Origin: a virus
Direction: 5' to 3' (one strand)
Virus record (IMG/VR): IMGVR_UViG_3300027901_000907
Span: 1 to 20,949 of that record
Length of the DNA stretch: 20,949 nt
Below are positions 14,914-20,949 of this stretch, one piece after another. A program made the position numbers and the translations under genes. The stretch's first letter is position 1. Each line of letters begins with the position of its first letter. A model generated the notes under the pieces. The model saw only the letters and a program-made list of their open reading frames with translations. It was not told the origin of the DNA and searched no databases.

Positions 14914-15780
14914 TTATTTAGTGCAACCGCCACAAGAGCCGCCGCCTGCTTCTTCTCGGCTCGTATCAACTGCCATCGTCTTCTCATCCCTATCTCTCTT
15001 TTCCCTTCTTGACTGAGCACAGCTGACAGAAGTATGTGCATCATCATACAGGAATTGAAAGACCTGATCCTCTAGAAAGTTATAAATAGAGGTAATAGGA
15101 ATGAAATAGGATAGATGCGTAATAGCATCCGCAGAAAAACCACCCATATTAACAGCAATTCTACTAGGAATGCCGATGAACTCATAGGTATCAGCTAGAT
15201 ACAGAGACCCACCAGAATTACCATAAATGGTAGGAGCAGTAGAAAGCCAGTAAGGATAGTTATCGATAATGTCCGTAAAACCGGTCAAATTACCCTGGGT
15301 TGCAAGCGGTGGATGACCCATACCACAACCAACAGCGTAGACCTTCATGAACATTCTCAGTCTCTTCATATGTTCGCCCCTTGGAAATACGGTGGCAACG
15401 TGCTCAAACTTCTTAGATGACTTAACTCTAAGAAGTGCCAAATCCATGTCCTTATCATAACACATAATTTCTGCCTTATGTGCGATATGGCCACTTTCCC
15501 AAGAACCATATTCAAAATCAAATAGCTCTACTGTACAGTCGGCCAAAACGTCAGTCTTAACCTCTCTCTTAAGTAGAGTACTCCACTTTTTCTCTACCCT
15601 GATATTGTCATTAATGACGTGGCAATTAGTCAGGACATAAGTTTCATATCCTTCATAATCGCTTCCTTCCGGAACTGGTCTACTATAAATAATAGTACCA
15701 GAGCCGCCGGCCTTGTCAGTTCTAACTCTCACAGTAGGATAAAGCAGTTTTTCATGCTTTTCATTTAGTCGTTCGTCCAT
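14914..15780 (-). CDS. Trypsin-like (HtrA-type fold) serine protease with Cys-rich tail
   Basis: A 288-residue protein with a complete chymotrypsin-fold triad: His in VLTNCHVIND (H54), Asp in KDMDLALLRVK (D113) and Ser in IYGNSGGSLYL (S189). The GSGTII strand before the His and the GIPSR strand after the Ser also fit the family. No signal peptide, transmembrane segment or PDZ domain is present, so it should work in the cytoplasm or in the virion, unlike most HtrA proteins. The C-terminal 35 residues are charged and end in GGGSCGGCTK, with two closely spaced cysteines of unknown use. The gene lies between the unknown 201-residue gene and recA, not beside head genes, which argues against a simple prohead protease. 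Possible roles include cleaving a host or defence protein. The target cannot be read from the sequence. Confidence 0.86.
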   Translation of the reverse strand: MDERLNEKHEKLLYPTVRVRTDKAGGSGTIIYSRPVPEGSDYEGYETYVLTNCHVINDNIRVEKKWSTLLKREVKTDVLADCTVELFDFEYGSWESGHIAHKAEIMCYDKDMDLALLRVKSSKKFEHVATVFPRGEHMKRLRMFMKVYAVGCGMGHPPLATQGNLTGFTDIIDNYPYWLSTAPTIYGNSGGSLYLADTYEFIGIPSRIAVNMGGFSADAITHLSYFIPITSIYNFLEDQVFQFLYDDAHTSVSCAQSRREKRDRDEKTMAVDTSREEAGGGSCGGCTK

Positions 15781-15785
15781 AAATC

Positions 15786-16391
15786 TTAGTCTCCTTTCAA
15801 ATTTTTTAAAATCTCATCCAAATCCTCGAAGCCACCTGGCTCGGCGTCGTACTTTTTGTCTAAAGAAGCAATGAGAGCCTCCCTCCTTTCTTCATCTTTA
15901 TTCATTATCTTCTTGTTCATGATTTGAATTGCTTTTTCTGTTATCCAACCGCAATTCTTTTGTCCCAAAACATTAAATGTTAGGGGTATTTTGAAATTAA
16001 ATTCGGCCTCGTGCTCAAATATCGTAGCGATAATCTCAGCACATTCATTCATTGCAGCTTTTCTACACATATTACTTGCTTCTTGTCTTGCCGTAACAAA
16101 ATACTTTGCCAAAGCTCGATCTCTCGATAGATTTCTATAGTTATTAATAAGTTCTGGATGTTTCAAATCCGAATATGCATAAAATAAATGGATAAGATCA
16201 TCCAGCTTCTTAATATCAAATCTAGACAAAGGCTTTACTATTTTATAGCCTTTATATTTTAAAAATTCAACACAAGCATCCTCCAACAATTCAAAAGGAG
16301 GATTCTCGCTTCCAAAAAGCGTCCCCTGTTGGGTCTCCAACCACCCTTCATGTAACATATCCAGAATCTTTTCAAAATCCTTAATGGACAT
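15786..16391 (-). CDS. Hypothetical protein next to the sliding clamp
   Basis: A 201-residue protein that I do not recognise. It is mostly helical: an N-terminal segment with FELLEDACVEFLKYKGYKIV, a basic middle (INNYRNLSRDRALAKYFVTARQEASNMCRKAAMNECAEIIATIFEHEAEF) and an acidic C-terminal end (GGFEDLDEILKNLKGD). Cysteines are scattered and do not form a metal motif. The ATG overlaps the clamp gene's stop by one base (TAATG) with GGAG upstream, so it is the first partner translated with the clamp. A clamp-binding or DNA-binding accessory role is possible but only by position. I see no polymerase, nuclease or ATPase motif. Confidence 0.7.
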   Translation of the reverse strand: MSIKDFEKILDMLHEGWLETQQGTLFGSENPPFELLEDACVEFLKYKGYKIVKPLSRFDIKKLDDLIHLFYAYSDLKHPELINNYRNLSRDRALAKYFVTARQEASNMCRKAAMNECAEIIATIFEHEAEFNFKIPLTFNVLGQKNCGWITEKAIQIMNKKIMNKDEERREALIASLDKKYDAEPGGFEDLDEILKNLKGD

Positions 16392-17521
16392 TAACGTCTC
16401 CTTATTGGGGTAATTAGTGCTTTTTGATCTTCAAAGTTGCCAGAGTCGAATATTAAAACACCCTTCTCATCAGAGAATTTTATAAGAATCTGGTCGTCGT
16501 TTATGGCATCAATGGTATGTAACAGGAAAACACCGTTGATATCAATAACAAAAGAGCCATCATAATCTATACCAAAATCACAGTTATATGATACCTCACC
16601 ATTATAAAACCGTATCTTTTTGTTTTTAACTTCAAAGGTTAGTCTATTATTATCCTCTGCGTCAAGGATGTCAGCAAAGGGTGTTAAGACGGCCATAAGA
16701 GCGTCTTTGTTTGCTTTTATAACGTGGGAATAGGTCTGCAACACAGGTTTATAATTCGGATATTCGTGGCCAACTACAAGACGGCCTTGAAAAACCACGT
16801 TCTCGAACTTTGCTTTTATGCTTCTGCCATCAATTTCAAAAAAGATTTGCGTCTCTTCCCCCACAGCTCGACGTAAACCCATGATGAAGTCGTATTTCAT
16901 TAAATAATTTTTTTCTTTCAATTCATTTGTATTTTTAACCGTATATTCTGATAAAATACGGCCATTGGTACCACAGAAATATATATCATCTTTTCCAAAG
17001 GACAAACTCATTCCTTGGATAAATGCCCTATTTTCCGTAGGATCCATTGCATACACCACTTTTCCAATAGCTTTTTTGAACATGTTGGAGTTTAAAATGA
17101 ACTGTGTGTTGCCGAATGGGGCTGGTTTTTGAAGGCGACCGTCATGAAAACAGTCTGCCCTAAGCTCTCCTGTCGATGTTTCTCCATTTTCATGCACATT
17201 TTCTACAGTAATATCCACATGTTCTTCACATACAAACACAACTTCCTTGGTTCCATAAGAGCCGTTCCATGGTTGAAGCGCATTAATAAATGATTTTACT
17301 TTTCCATATAGAATTGTGGCAGAACCAGGTGTGGTTACTTTGACTTTGTCTGATAGGATGGATATTGCCGTGGAATTGTTGTTTGAGACAAACAAAACCG
17401 TGTTATCGTCGTTGGCCTCAATTAAAACTCGACCGCTGAAATCTATAACATTGACTTTAGCGGTCACACCTAACAAACTCACAATTTTCTGTAATTCCTT
17501 TGTTTCAATACTAAAATTCAT
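16391..17521 (-). CDS. dnaN: DNA polymerase III beta subunit-like sliding clamp
   Basis: At 376 residues this matches the bacterial three-domain beta clamp (about 365-380). It opens with MNFSIETKELQKIVSLLGVTAKVN. Domain repeats are visible as FILNSNMFKKAIGKVVYAMDPTENRAFIQGMSLSF and FFEIDGRSIKAKFENVVFQGRLVVGHEYPNYKPVL, the latter matching the bacterial 'R.ieG.fPdY..v.P' region. It ends in QKALITPIRRR, comparable with the usual 'y.v.PmR' C-terminus. It would encircle DNA as a dimer and tether the phage polymerase, which lies outside the window, as does any clamp loader. This is the first gene after the promoter region, with an AAGGA site nine bases upstream, so it heads the replication operon. 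The fold call is firm; the sequence is divergent. Confidence 0.86.
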   Translation of the reverse strand: MNFSIETKELQKIVSLLGVTAKVNVIDFSGRVLIEANDDNTVLFVSNNNSTAISILSDKVKVTTPGSATILYGKVKSFINALQPWNGSYGTKEVVFVCEEHVDITVENVHENGETSTGELRADCFHDGRLQKPAPFGNTQFILNSNMFKKAIGKVVYAMDPTENRAFIQGMSLSFGKDDIYFCGTNGRILSEYTVKNTNELKEKNYLMKYDFIMGLRRAVGEETQIFFEIDGRSIKAKFENVVFQGRLVVGHEYPNYKPVLQTYSHVIKANKDALMAVLTPFADILDAEDNNRLTFEVKNKKIRFYNGEVSYNCDFGIDYDGSFVIDINGVFLLHTIDAINDDQILIKFSDEKGVLIFDSGNFEDQKALITPIRRR

Positions 17522-17603
17522 GTCACATAGTCCTTTCTCTTGTCTTTTTTGATTTTGTTCTCTACTTAAATAGAGGTTAGTTTATTATGGTCGTCCCTCC
17601 TAT
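17522..17603 (-). other. Predicted 5' leader of the replication operon
   Basis: If transcription starts 6-8 bases past the -10 box, the leader is about 80 bases. It begins with an AGGAGGG ribosome-binding-like sequence (17595-17601 on the plus numbering) that is not followed by ATG, GTG or TTG at a usable distance. Further on there is a small hairpin (CTCTA, six-base loop, TAGAG, at 17560-17575), then an A-rich run and the AAGGA site for the clamp start. The hairpin is short and may have no function. Confidence 0.4.
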
Positions 17604-17607
17604 AATC

Positions 17608-17637
17608 ATAATATAATACCGTTTTAGAACTTGTCAA
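17608..17637 (-). promoter_or_regulatory. Strong sigma70/sigmaA-type promoter for the replication operon
   Basis: On the minus strand a perfect -35 TTGACA (17637-17632) is followed by a -10 of TATATT (17615-17610, spacer 16) or TATTAT (17613-17608, spacer 18); each matches TATAAT at 5 of 6. A-tracts directly upstream of the -35 resemble an UP element. It reads into the sliding clamp gene, and the genes after it are spaced tightly enough to form one long transcription unit. It sits in the only large gap in the window. Confidence 0.78.
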
Positions 17638-17639
17638 GT
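17629..17639. promoter_or_regulatory. Palindrome over the -35 box, possible operator
   Basis: ACTTGACAAGT (minus strand) is a perfect inverted repeat of five bases around a single central A, with the -35 hexamer inside it. A related copy (ACTTGACAAAT, one mismatch) is centred exactly 70 bp upstream at 17699-17709. Regulator binding is inferred; the match could also come simply from two promoters sharing a -35 box. Confidence 0.35.
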
Positions 17640-17640
17640 C

Positions 17641-17668
17641 TTTTTTTTATTTTTTTTTATTTTTTTTT
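17641..17668. repeat. 10-bp-periodic A-tract array
   Basis: On the plus strand TTTTTTTTAT occurs twice in a row, followed by eight more T, giving runs of eight or nine A on the minus strand with breaks exactly 10 bp apart. It lies just upstream of the strong promoter's -35 and downstream of a weaker one. Phased A-tracts can bend or stiffen DNA and can bind the RNA polymerase alpha subunit; the effect here is inferred. It is not preceded by a GC-rich hairpin on the plus strand, so it is not a terminator for rightward transcription. Confidence 0.6.
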
Positions 17669-17679
17669 CTGATGATCCT

Positions 17680-17707
17680 AAGATAAGCATCCAAAGAAAT
17701 TTGTCAA
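17680..17707 (-). promoter_or_regulatory. Weaker tandem promoter candidate
   Basis: A second perfect TTGACA (17707-17702, minus strand) lies exactly 70 bp upstream of the first, starting 10 bases after the stop of the repeat-protein gene. Its best -10 is TATCTT (17685-17680, spacer 16; 4 of 6). Both -35 boxes lie in the nine-base word ACTTGACAA. It could add to the main promoter or be a remnant. Confidence 0.4.
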
Positions 17708-17716
17708 GTAAAAAAT

Positions 17717-20134
17717 TTAAATAAATTCAACTTTATCATCGAAACCGAGAACAAATGTCTTTTCTTGTGGTGTGATAGTAGCCGAAAGGTCGTCGTTGGT
17801 AGGCGTAAACCACCTGATTCTAACGGGTAGATCGGCAGTATGGTATATTTTAGGAATGACATTCAAATATGCACCCAAATTTCCATAATTATAAGAAGTT
17901 ACATAATCAATAGCAAAGCGGATGGCCTCGTCCAAGGTATTAAAATCGGTCAAGTCATATAGATTTTTAACCCTATGAAGCTTTCTTCTGATGTTTAAGG
18001 CCATGCCTTCCGGAATATAGGAGCTTATGTCTAGCACCCAACGGTCTAATCGGTTTGTTTTATAGACAGAACTTCCGGCGCCGACATAAAAATATTCTGG
18101 AACCATGGATTTAAAATACATTTCAACGACTTCATACCAATTTACTTGGCGCGCGTGGTTCAAATCATAAACAATTTCTCGGCTTTTGGTATTATCAAAA
18201 CTATACTCTTCTAACCAAGTTGCCGTGATAGAGGCCGGCATGTCGCTGTGTCTATATTCACCAACAATATAGCCGCCTAAATATGCTTGTTGCTTAAATA
18301 TTCGTAGGCTAATAGGGATTTTATCTTCTATTTGATAACCACTTCCAATATTAATTGTTATGGGCAGCTTATCTTTGAACACATATGAATCTGTATAGCC
18401 AATTTTAGCTCCCAAATCAGCATAATAAGTCGGAATTTTATAACCTGTAATTGTAGCAACAAGATTTGCCAGATATCGGCATCTTATTGAGGCCGAAAGA
18501 TCTAAATATCCGGAACTTCTGCAAATAAAGTTTATAACGGCTGATAAATCTGAGTGTTCCATAGTGGCAACAGATATTATACCTGTCATGTAAATTGTTT
18601 TTGGATAAATAAAAGCCGGCAAATTCCCAATACCACCAGCAGCGGTTATAGTAGCTGGTAAGTTGGCCGGAGCATGGATGGCTATATAAGCAGCTAAATC
18701 GCTTTGCTGGGCTAATATAGAAGCCCCATATATCAAACCTTGCAAATTTTTATAATAAGGTAAAGTCCAGCCGTCAGCTATAATTGTAGCTGGTAAATCA
18801 CCAGGTAAATGACCCCCCATATGACCACGTAGATCATAAGGCCCATAGCGACCGATAATGCTGGCACCCAAATCGCTTTCTTGCCAACCATGAATTAAAC
18901 CATTCAAATCAGCTGGTTGTATACAATACAAATAACCTGGTAAATCTTCCAAATAGGTGGCCCTAATTATACCTTGTAACTCTTCATAGGTGAATCCGTC
19001 TATATAGGCCCCTAAATCAGAGGTGGCCTCCCTAACCCATCCTTTTATAAGCGCCCGCAAATTTCTTGGAAAAGAGGTTCCTATATAAGCACCCAAATTA
19101 CTGGAATCAAACCAACCTATAGTAGCCCCCAAATCTCTATATTCCCAACCATGTAAATTAGCAGGCAAATCTTCTTGTGGCCATACGTTCAGATAGGCCG
19201 GCAAATCGACTGGTGGGATACCATAAACACTGGCTGGCAAATCTTTATATGTAAGAGCATTTATAAGAGCTAACAAATCTTCATATACCATTCCGCTAAT
19301 AATACCTTGTAAATCTCCGTACCCTTCGCCCCAACCTCGGATAATACCTCTAAGTCCAAATTCACCTTGTTTTAAAATAGCGTTAATAGTAGCTGGCAAA
19401 TCCTTGTGTTCATGCGGTCTTACACCAATAATGGCGCGCAAGTCAGCAGAATAAATATGTTTTATATAGGCAGGCAAAAAATCAACACATCTGTATCTAG
19501 GTCTACCAACAATAAACTTTGGCTGGCCTGCTTCATACCCCACCAAATATTTTCTTGGCGCAATAAGATGACAATAAACACCTGCTATACTAGTCATCAA
19601 ATTATTAGAGGTGGTGTAAGCGGGTTTAATTATGCCTCCCAAATCCGCTTGCCCACTAAATATTTCTTTACCAGCAACTATAAACCCTCCTAAATCAGCA
19701 TAAGAGCTATACCACGCTTGAATGGCAGCTGGTAAATTTTCGGTAGATTGAACTCTAGATTTTATATATGCAGATAGAAAATCTACACATCTAAATTGTT
19801 GTCTAGCTTCAACAAATTTTGGAATTCCATCTTCATAGCCAATCAAATATTTTCTAGGCCCCAAAGCTTGGCAATATGCACCAATAATACTCGCAACTAA
19901 ATTCGCTGGATTATGACCCGACATAGATGCTCCAAAGTTTGCATATGCCGAATGCCATTTATATCCAGTAATATATGCACCAAGATTTCCATGCCCATAT
20001 AAACCAGCATTTCCTGCATTATAAAGCCTTTGTTCAGGACCATCCTTAAGGGCGAACCTCAACACCTGGGAACCAGAATATCCCGCTGGAAACATTCTTG
20101 GGTAACTTGAAGAAAATGGTCTTAAAATTGGCAT
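17717..20134 (-). CDS. Giant 12-residue-repeat protein, probable tail or surface fibre
   Basis: About 805 residues from the ATG at 20134 (MPILRPFSSSY), just after the LamG gene's stop; an in-frame GTG at 20149 would add five. Residues about 50-640 are tandem copies, some 40 in all, of a motif near (D/N)-L-(P/G/R/Q)-(A/G)-x-(I/L)-x-(G/A)-(W/x)-x-x-x, for example DLPAYLNVWPQE, DLPANLHGWEYR, DLGATIGWFDSS. Many copies are exactly 12 residues and others carry loops of a few residues. Two copies carry a long insert with YC, PRKYL and RCVDFL words. A non-repeat domain (YDLNHARQVNWYEVVEMYF to AIRFAIDYVTS) interrupts near the C-terminus, then three last repeats follow. No signal peptide. I know no family with this repeat. 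Alternating hydrophobic residues suggest a beta-rich fibre; with the upstream LamG-type protein, a receptor-binding or tail structure is likely but not proven. Confidence 0.8.
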   Translation of the reverse strand: MPILRPFSSSYPRMFPAGYSGSQVLRFALKDGPEQRLYNAGNAGLYGHGNLGAYITGYKWHSAYANFGASMSGHNPANLVASIIGAYCQALGPRKYLIGYEDGIPKFVEARQQFRCVDFLSAYIKSRVQSTENLPAAIQAWYSSYADLGGFIVAGKEIFSGQADLGGIIKPAYTTSNNLMTSIAGVYCHLIAPRKYLVGYEAGQPKFIVGRPRYRCVDFLPAYIKHIYSADLRAIIGVRPHEHKDLPATINAILKQGEFGLRGIIRGWGEGYGDLQGIISGMVYEDLLALINALTYKDLPASVYGIPPVDLPAYLNVWPQEDLPANLHGWEYRDLGATIGWFDSSNLGAYIGTSFPRNLRALIKGWVREATSDLGAYIDGFTYEELQGIIRATYLEDLPGYLYCIQPADLNGLIHGWQESDLGASIIGRYGPYDLRGHMGGHLPGDLPATIIADGWTLPYYKNLQGLIYGASILAQQSDLAAYIAIHAPANLPATITAAGGIGNLPAFIYPKTIYMTGIISVATMEHSDLSAVINFICRSSGYLDLSASIRCRYLANLVATITGYKIPTYYADLGAKIGYTDSYVFKDKLPITINIGSGYQIEDKIPISLRIFKQQAYLGGYIVGEYRHSDMPASITATWLEEYSFDNTKSREIVYDLNHARQVNWYEVVEMYFKSMVPEYFYVGAGSSVYKTNRLDRWVLDISSYIPEGMALNIRRKLHRVKNLYDLTDFNTLDEAIRFAIDYVTSYNYGNLGAYLNVIPKIYHTADLPVRIRWFTPTNDDLSATITPQEKTFVLGFDDKVEFI
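19064..19315 (-). repeat. Seven perfectly phased 12-residue (36-bp) coding repeats
   Basis: Seven consecutive units of exactly 12 codons, beginning DLQGIISGMVYE and ending NLGAYIGTSFPR, with no insertion. The protein motif is conserved far better than the DNA, which shows mixed codons, so the array is old and held by selection rather than a recent slippage product. Four more exact units follow after one 15-residue unit. Confidence 0.85.
19460..19606 (-). repeat. Duplicated 49-residue insert module, copy 2
   Basis: The encoded segment NLMTSIAGVYCHLIAPRKYL... to RCVDFLPAYIK matches copy 1 at 30 of 49 residues by direct count and lies exactly 300 bp from it. Shared words are YC, PRKYL, GYE, PKF, RCVDFL and AYIK. 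This shows duplication of a 100-residue block inside the repeat protein. Confidence 0.85.
19760..19906 (-). repeat. Duplicated 49-residue insert module, copy 1
   Basis: The segment NLVASIIGAYCQALGPRKYL... to RCVDFLSAYIK is the partner of copy 2. Two cysteines are conserved in each copy (YC and RC), the only regularly placed cysteines in the protein. Confidence 0.85.
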
Positions 20135-20135
20135 A

Positions 20136-20949
20136 TTAACATGTCCCACTGGCCGGTGTCATAAAAACAGCACCAGCTATATCTTCATCTAATCTATAGT
20201 GTCCTTGTCTATAAAAAGTTACAATAAATTTTTCTTCGGGCGGGGCAGGAACTCCTATATTAAAAGTACCGTTAGTTTCAGATACGTCACTAACAACAAA
20301 TTCTCCATCCAAATCAGAAACTATAATATTACATGACTCCGTCATAGGTAATCCATTTTTATCATATACTATGCCTTGAATACACATTGGAGGATAGTTT
20401 TGTTCATTACCATATGTTATTAATTCATCCCAAATAGTATAGTGCTGTGCTTTTAAATAAGCATCCGATCGATCTATCTTAGATATCCTAATCTCGTCCA
20501 TAGAACCGTCCCAATAATCATAGGTCGGCAAATATCCTATATAGCGGCCACCATCATCATTTGCCATTGTATTACCAGTAGTGGCATTAGAACTACCCTG
20601 ATAAACACCATCCAAAAATCTTGTTAGATAACTATTATCCCATACAAAATCAATAGAATGCCACGTATCAACTAATAATCCAGTAACAGACTGAGATTTA
20701 ACAGAGGCATCATCCATTTCAAAATAGCAAGTAACATTAGATGTAGTATCGCTTCCCCATATCCAAGGTGTTCTTTGATTTGTAGATCCTCTTGCAAAAA
20801 TACCTCGATGTGCTGTAAACGGCATTTCGTCTGATTTTACGACACATGAAAAAGTAAAACGCGAGATACCATTTAATGATGTAAGACTATTCATATTTAA
20901 ATATTCTGAGCTTCCTGGATCAAAATTAAGTCCTCGGCCTGCTTTAGCT
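20136..20949 (-). CDS. LamG-like jelly-roll protein with C-terminal regulatory-like beta domain (5' end beyond window)
   Basis: The reading frame is open to the right edge: codons before the ATG at 20894 read GLNFDPGSSEYLN, the normal first strand of a LamG/concanavalin-like domain. That ATG is therefore internal and the gene begins outside the window. The domain continues with ISRFTFSCVVKSD, RGIFARG, WHSIDFVWDNSYLTRFLDGVYQGS, RYIGYLPTYDYWDGSMDEIRISKIDRSDAYLKAQHYT, the LamGL pattern that ends with a '(D/N)G.(D/I)e(v/i)ri....rs' strand. After a linker, MCIQGIVYDKNGLPMTESCNIIVSDLDGEFVVSDVSETNGTFNIGV looks like a carboxypeptidase-regulatory-like beta sandwich. Such proteins bind glycans or form virion appendages. 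The stop is three bases from the next gene's ATG, so the two genes are probably made together. Confidence 0.8.
   Translation of the reverse strand, partial: AKAGRGLNFDPGSSEYLNMNSLTSLNGISRFTFSCVVKSDEMPFTAHRGIFARGSTNQRTPWIWGSDTTSNVTCYFEMDDASVKSQSVTGLLVDTWHSIDFVWDNSYLTRFLDGVYQGSSNATTGNTMANDDGGRYIGYLPTYDYWDGSMDEIRISKIDRSDAYLKAQHYTIWDELITYGNEQNYPPMCIQGIVYDKNGLPMTESCNIIVSDLDGEFVVSDVSETNGTFNIGVPAPPEEKFIVTFYRQGHYRLDEDIAGAVFMTPASGTC

Noticed and set aside
17641-17670. The T-rich array as a rho-independent terminator for rightward transcription
   Set aside because: No GC-rich stem precedes it on the plus strand, and no plus-strand genes are present to terminate.
17660-17716. A terminator after the repeat-protein gene on the minus strand
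   Set aside because: Only a four-base imperfect stem (GATG/CATC) can be drawn, and no T-run follows it on the minus strand; I could not support a hairpin terminator.
19064-19315. A 36-bp periodicity resembling a CRISPR array
   Set aside because: The period is in the protein (12 codons), the DNA copies are not identical, there are no unique spacers, and the stretch is inside a long open reading frame.
1-20949. tRNA genes, insertion sequences or attachment sites
   Set aside because: The coding density leaves almost no room, and I saw no cloverleaf-type sequence, transposase motif or terminal repeats.

Overview
The window looks like part of a large double-stranded DNA bacteriophage genome, or a phage-like element. 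It carries a self-encoded bacterial-type replication and recombination set and virion-type genes. I see no host housekeeping operons, rRNA or tRNA. The sequence is AT-rich. All 24 genes I call lie on the minus strand, with overlaps or gaps of a few bases, and the only sizeable non-coding stretch is about 195 bp. Many starts are preceded by clear AGGAGG-type ribosome binding sites, and the main promoter has a perfect TTGACA -35 box. This points to a bacterial host that uses Shine-Dalgarno sites and a sigma70/sigmaA-like factor, but I cannot name the host.

Layout in the direction of transcription, from high to low coordinates. (1) 20949-17717 holds structural or adsorption genes: a LamG-like jelly-roll protein whose start lies beyond the right edge, then a protein of about 805 residues built mostly from some 40 copies of a degenerate motif of about 12 residues. 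(2) 17716-17522 is the control region. It has a strong promoter, a weaker tandem promoter 70 bp upstream, a 10-bp-periodic A-tract array and a palindrome over the -35 box. (3) 17521-5808 is the replication, recombination and repair block: sliding clamp, an unknown protein, trypsin-like protease, RecA, a small PD-(D/E)XK-like nuclease, two small unknowns, a sulfotransferase, DnaB helicase, DnaG primase, an unknown, SSB, a multi-zinc-ribbon protein, DnaJ, a RuvC-like resolvase, a small zinc ribbon and a Cas4/AddB-like Fe-S nuclease. (4) 5821-1 is a sugar and modification block: two GT-B glycosyltransferases flanking a thymidylate synthase/pyrimidine hydroxymethylase homologue, then a Gfo/Idh/MocA oxidoreductase, a hexapeptide-repeat acyltransferase, a GT-A glycosyltransferase and the start of a nucleotide-sugar-dehydrogenase-like protein.

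How the genes may work together: the replication block supplies most of a replisome (clamp, helicase, primase, SSB) plus recombination functions; no DNA polymerase or clamp loader lies in the window. The left block would fit synthesis of an N-acetylated amino-sugar nucleotide and its transfer to an acceptor. Because a dUMP/dCMP-type enzyme sits between two glycosyltransferases, the acceptor could be a hydroxymethylated base in phage DNA. Glycosylation of virion protein or host surface is an equally open alternative. The features I find most unusual are the 12-residue-repeat protein, the glycosyltransferase/thymidylate-synthase/sugar cassette, and the trypsin-like protease and sulfotransferase embedded in the replication operon.
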